Assembly (NCBI RefSeq): GCF_008711175.1
Contig: NZ_VWNF01000050.1
Span: 1 to 64,000, forward strand
Length of the DNA: 64,000 bases
DNA from: Nesterenkonia ebinurensis
GTDB lineage: Bacteria > Actinomycetota > Actinomycetes > Actinomycetales > Micrococcaceae
Direction of reading: 5' to 3'
Shown: in pieces, positions 62,219-64,000 of the stretch
Numbering within the stretch: position 1 is the stretch's first letter
How the letters are laid out: each line of letters opens with the position of its first letter
Program-made: the position numbers and the translations under genes
The notes under the pieces: model-generated
What the model was told of the DNA's origin: nothing
Database searches by the model: none
What the model saw: only the letters and a program-made list of their open reading frames with translations

Positions 62219-63675
62219 ACAATGCCATCCGCCACACCTGGGTAGTCTCCGTGGGGATGTTCCTGGCCCTGTTCGTAGCGCTGAGCCTGACCCAGGTGGT
62301 CTTCACTGACTCGCTGAACTCCGACCCCCGGAACTCTCGGCAGCTGATCGCCGATGCCGGAGCCCCGCGCGGGCCGATCACCGTGGACGGTACGGTGATC
62401 GCTGAGTCTGTGCCCAGTGATGCCACCCAGTACGACTACCAGCGGGTCTACCAGGACCCGGAGCTCTACAGCCATATCACCGGCTACTTCTCAGTGGTCA
62501 CCCCCGGACCCAACCAATCGGGGATCGAGTACGCGCTCAATGACTACCTCTCCGGGCACTCCGATGCCCAGTTCTTCGACCGGATCACTGCGCTGTTCAC
62601 CGGGGACACCCTGATGGGCGCCCAGGTGGAGCTGACCCTAGATCCGGAGCTGCAACGGTTGGCCTATGACCTCATCCCTGAGAACGAGCGCGGCACCATC
62701 ATCCTCACCGATCTGCGCACCGGCGAGGTCAAGGTGATGATGTCCCGGCCCAGCTATGACACCAATGAGCTGGCCGTGCACTCAGGCTCTCAGTTCCAGG
62801 AGAACCTGGAGCGGTTGGAGGAGGTTGAGGGTCTGCACCTGAACTACAACGTGGCCACCAATAACCCGATCTTCCCCGGATCGGTGTTCAAGCTGATCAC
62901 CGGCCTGGCCATGCTGAACTCCGGAGACTACGAGCTGGACACCGAGCTGGAGAACCCCAGTGAACTGGAACTGCCGCTGACAGAGTCCACTCTGCCGAAC
63001 TTCGCTGACGGCGGCTGCGCAGCCCGCCCGGAGGCGGAGCTGAACTGGATCTTCGCCCAGTCCTGCAACACTCCTTTCGCCGCGGCCGCCATGGACTTGG
63101 GCGAGGAGGCCGTCCTGGAGGCCGCTGAGGCCTACGGATGGAATGAGGCGCTGCGCATTCCGATCTATGTTCAGCCCTCGCGCTTTCCGGAGGTCGCCGA
63201 CGACGCCGAACTGGCCCGGGCTGCCATCGGCCAGGGCAGTGTCACCGCCACCCCGCTGCAGATGAACATGGTGGCCTCCGCCATCGGCAATGGCGGCACT
63301 CTGATGCAGCCCCAGATGGTAGACACGATCCGCGGCTCAGACTTGCAGATCCTCAACAACCCGGAGCCGCAGGTGTTGAATGATGTGATGGACCGTTCCA
63401 CTGCTGATGAGTTCACCGAGATGATGGTGACCACAGTTGAGGAGGGCACCGGCTGGCGGGCCGACTCCAGCAGATTCCAGGTGGCGGCCAAGACCGGCAC
63501 CGCTCAGCGCGGGGCAGGAGATGACATGGTCAACTCCTGGATCACCGGCTTCGCCCCCGCTGATGATCCGCAGTACGCAGTGACCGTGGTCTATGAGGGC
63601 ATCGACATGAGCCGAGGCAATGAGCTCACCGGCTCCCAGATGCTCACTATGCTGGAAGCGGTGATTGAGGAATGA
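62215..63675 (+). CDS. pbpA: class B penicillin-binding protein (transpeptidase) PbpA
   Basis: A 486-residue bitopic PBP: N-terminal helix ([20 protein letters not shown]), a pedestal domain with [21 protein letters not shown], given as [13 protein letters not shown], then the transpeptidase. Catalytic motifs: [10 protein letters not shown] (SxxK), SCN in [10 protein letters not shown] and KTGTAQ. It works with RodA in crosslinking peptidoglycan. GTG start overlapping rodA by 4 bp; its stop overlaps the kinase start (ATGA). Confidence 0.93.
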   Translation: MNNAIRHTWVVSVGMFLALFVALSLTQVVFTDSLNSDPRNSRQLIADAGAPRGPITVDGTVIAESVPSDATQYDYQRVYQDPELYSHITGYFSVVTPGPNQSGIEYALNDYLSGHSDAQFFDRITALFTGDTLMGAQVELTLDPELQRLAYDLIPENERGTIILTDLRTGEVKVMMSRPSYDTNELAVHSGSQFQENLERLEEVEGLHLNYNVATNNPIFPGSVFKLITGLAMLNSGDYELDTELENPSELELPLTESTLPNFADGGCAARPEAELNWIFAQSCNTPFAAAAMDLGEEAVLEAAEAYGWNEALRIPIYVQPSRFPEVADDAELARAAIGQGSVTATPLQMNMVASAIGNGGTLMQPQMVDTIRGSDLQILNNPEPQVLNDVMDRSTADEFTEMMVTTVEEGTGWRADSSRFQVAAKTGTAQRGAGDDMVNSWITGFAPADDPQYAVTVVYEGIDMSRGNELTGSQMLTMLEAVIEE

Positions 63676-64000
63676 GACCCGCAGTCGGGATCACCATGGG
63701 TGACCGCTATAAGCTCACCGAGCGCATCGCCATCGGCGGTATGGGCGAGGTGTGGAAGGCCGATGACGAGGTCCTCGGCCGCACGGTCGCGATCAAAATC
63801 CTCAAGGAGGAGTACACCGGCGATGAGGCGTTCCTGCGCCGGTTCCGCGCCGAGGCCCGGCATACCGCACTGCTTAACCACCCCGGCATCGCCGATATCT
63901 ACGACTACGGCGAACAGGCCGGCTCCGGCTACCTGGTGATGGAGCTGGTGCCGGGACGGCCGCTGAGCGTGATCTTGGAGAAGGAGAAGACCCTCCCCTG
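63672..64000 (+). CDS. pknA: Ser/Thr protein kinase PknA/PknB, truncated by window end
   Basis: First 109 residues of a Hanks-type kinase. Contains the P-loop [14 protein letters not shown], the lysine of VAIKIL, the alphaC Glu in [16 protein letters not shown], and the hinge [11 protein letters not shown]. The position after pbpA in the fha-pstP-rodA-pbpA operon fits PknA. The rest, and probably pknB, lies outside the window. Confidence 0.9.
   Translation, partial: MRPAVGITMGDRYKLTERIAIGGMGEVWKADDEVLGRTVAIKILKEEYTGDEAFLRRFRAEARHTALLNHPGIADIYDYGEQAGSGYLVMELVPGRPLSVILEKEKTLP

Overview
The window is high-GC DNA from an actinobacterium, most likely a member of Micrococcales (Micrococcaceae, Arthrobacter/Nesterenkonia-like). 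The basis is the fhaA-fhaB-pstP-rodA-pbpA-pknA cell-envelope operon, many GTG starts and ATGA/TGATG overlaps, a tRNA without encoded CCA, a LAxTG-type sorting signal and a reshuffled Mrp antiporter operon. The genus is an inference.

Left region (1-13.5 kb): a giant cell-wall-anchored VWA protein with 17 tandem DUF11-like modules, several almost identical in DNA. Two overlapping genes for large ATPase-LuxR (MalT/LAL-like) regulators lie upstream of it on the same strand, followed by a divergent XRE regulator. Direct AGGGTGAA repeats sit just upstream of the putative promoter of the giant gene.

Island (13.75-27.45 kb): a perfect 501-bp direct repeat brackets about 12.7 kb. The right copy is the 3' end of an intact acetyl-CoA hydrolase/CoA-transferase gene and the left copy is a promoterless 3' fragment of it. 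Between them are two minus-strand operons: TRAP transporter (DctQ-DctM-DctP), IpdAB-like CoA-transferase pair and CaiB-type CoA-transferase; then MaoC-like hot-dog protein, TPP-dependent enzyme, second CaiB, GntR/UTRA regulator and FGGY kinase. Each operon start carries the same GTCTAGAC palindrome just after a putative -10 box, so the GntR protein probably controls both. This looks like an acquired module for uptake and CoA-dependent breakdown of an unidentified organic acid. It is the best candidate here for an undescribed system. A decayed glycine-oxidase (thiO) remnant lies at the left border.

Central region (27-40.7 kb): P2-type cation ATPase, a thiO-like oxidase starting directly after tRNA-Gly(CCC), a GNAT acetyltransferase, a methyltransferase, an Xre/ParS antitoxin with a frameshifted RES toxin, DUF2200, PfpI-like protein, MFS exporter, thiE, a LysR effector domain without HTH and a dienelactone hydrolase.

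Right region (40.8-64 kb): an eight-gene Mrp-type cation/proton antiporter operon (F-G-B-C-D-D'-D''-E) with three antiporter-like subunits and no full-length MrpA; mutM; three tandem GNAT genes; yceI; a LacI-controlled ABC sugar/GH1 beta-glucosidase operon; and the conserved cell-division operon, cut by the window end in pknA.

Two DNA-level signals cross gene borders in the right half. One is a roughly 60-76 bp dispersed element inserted in frame into at least four unrelated proteins. The other is a strongly over-represented 11-mer, GGCGTCGTCGT. Neither was seen inside the island.
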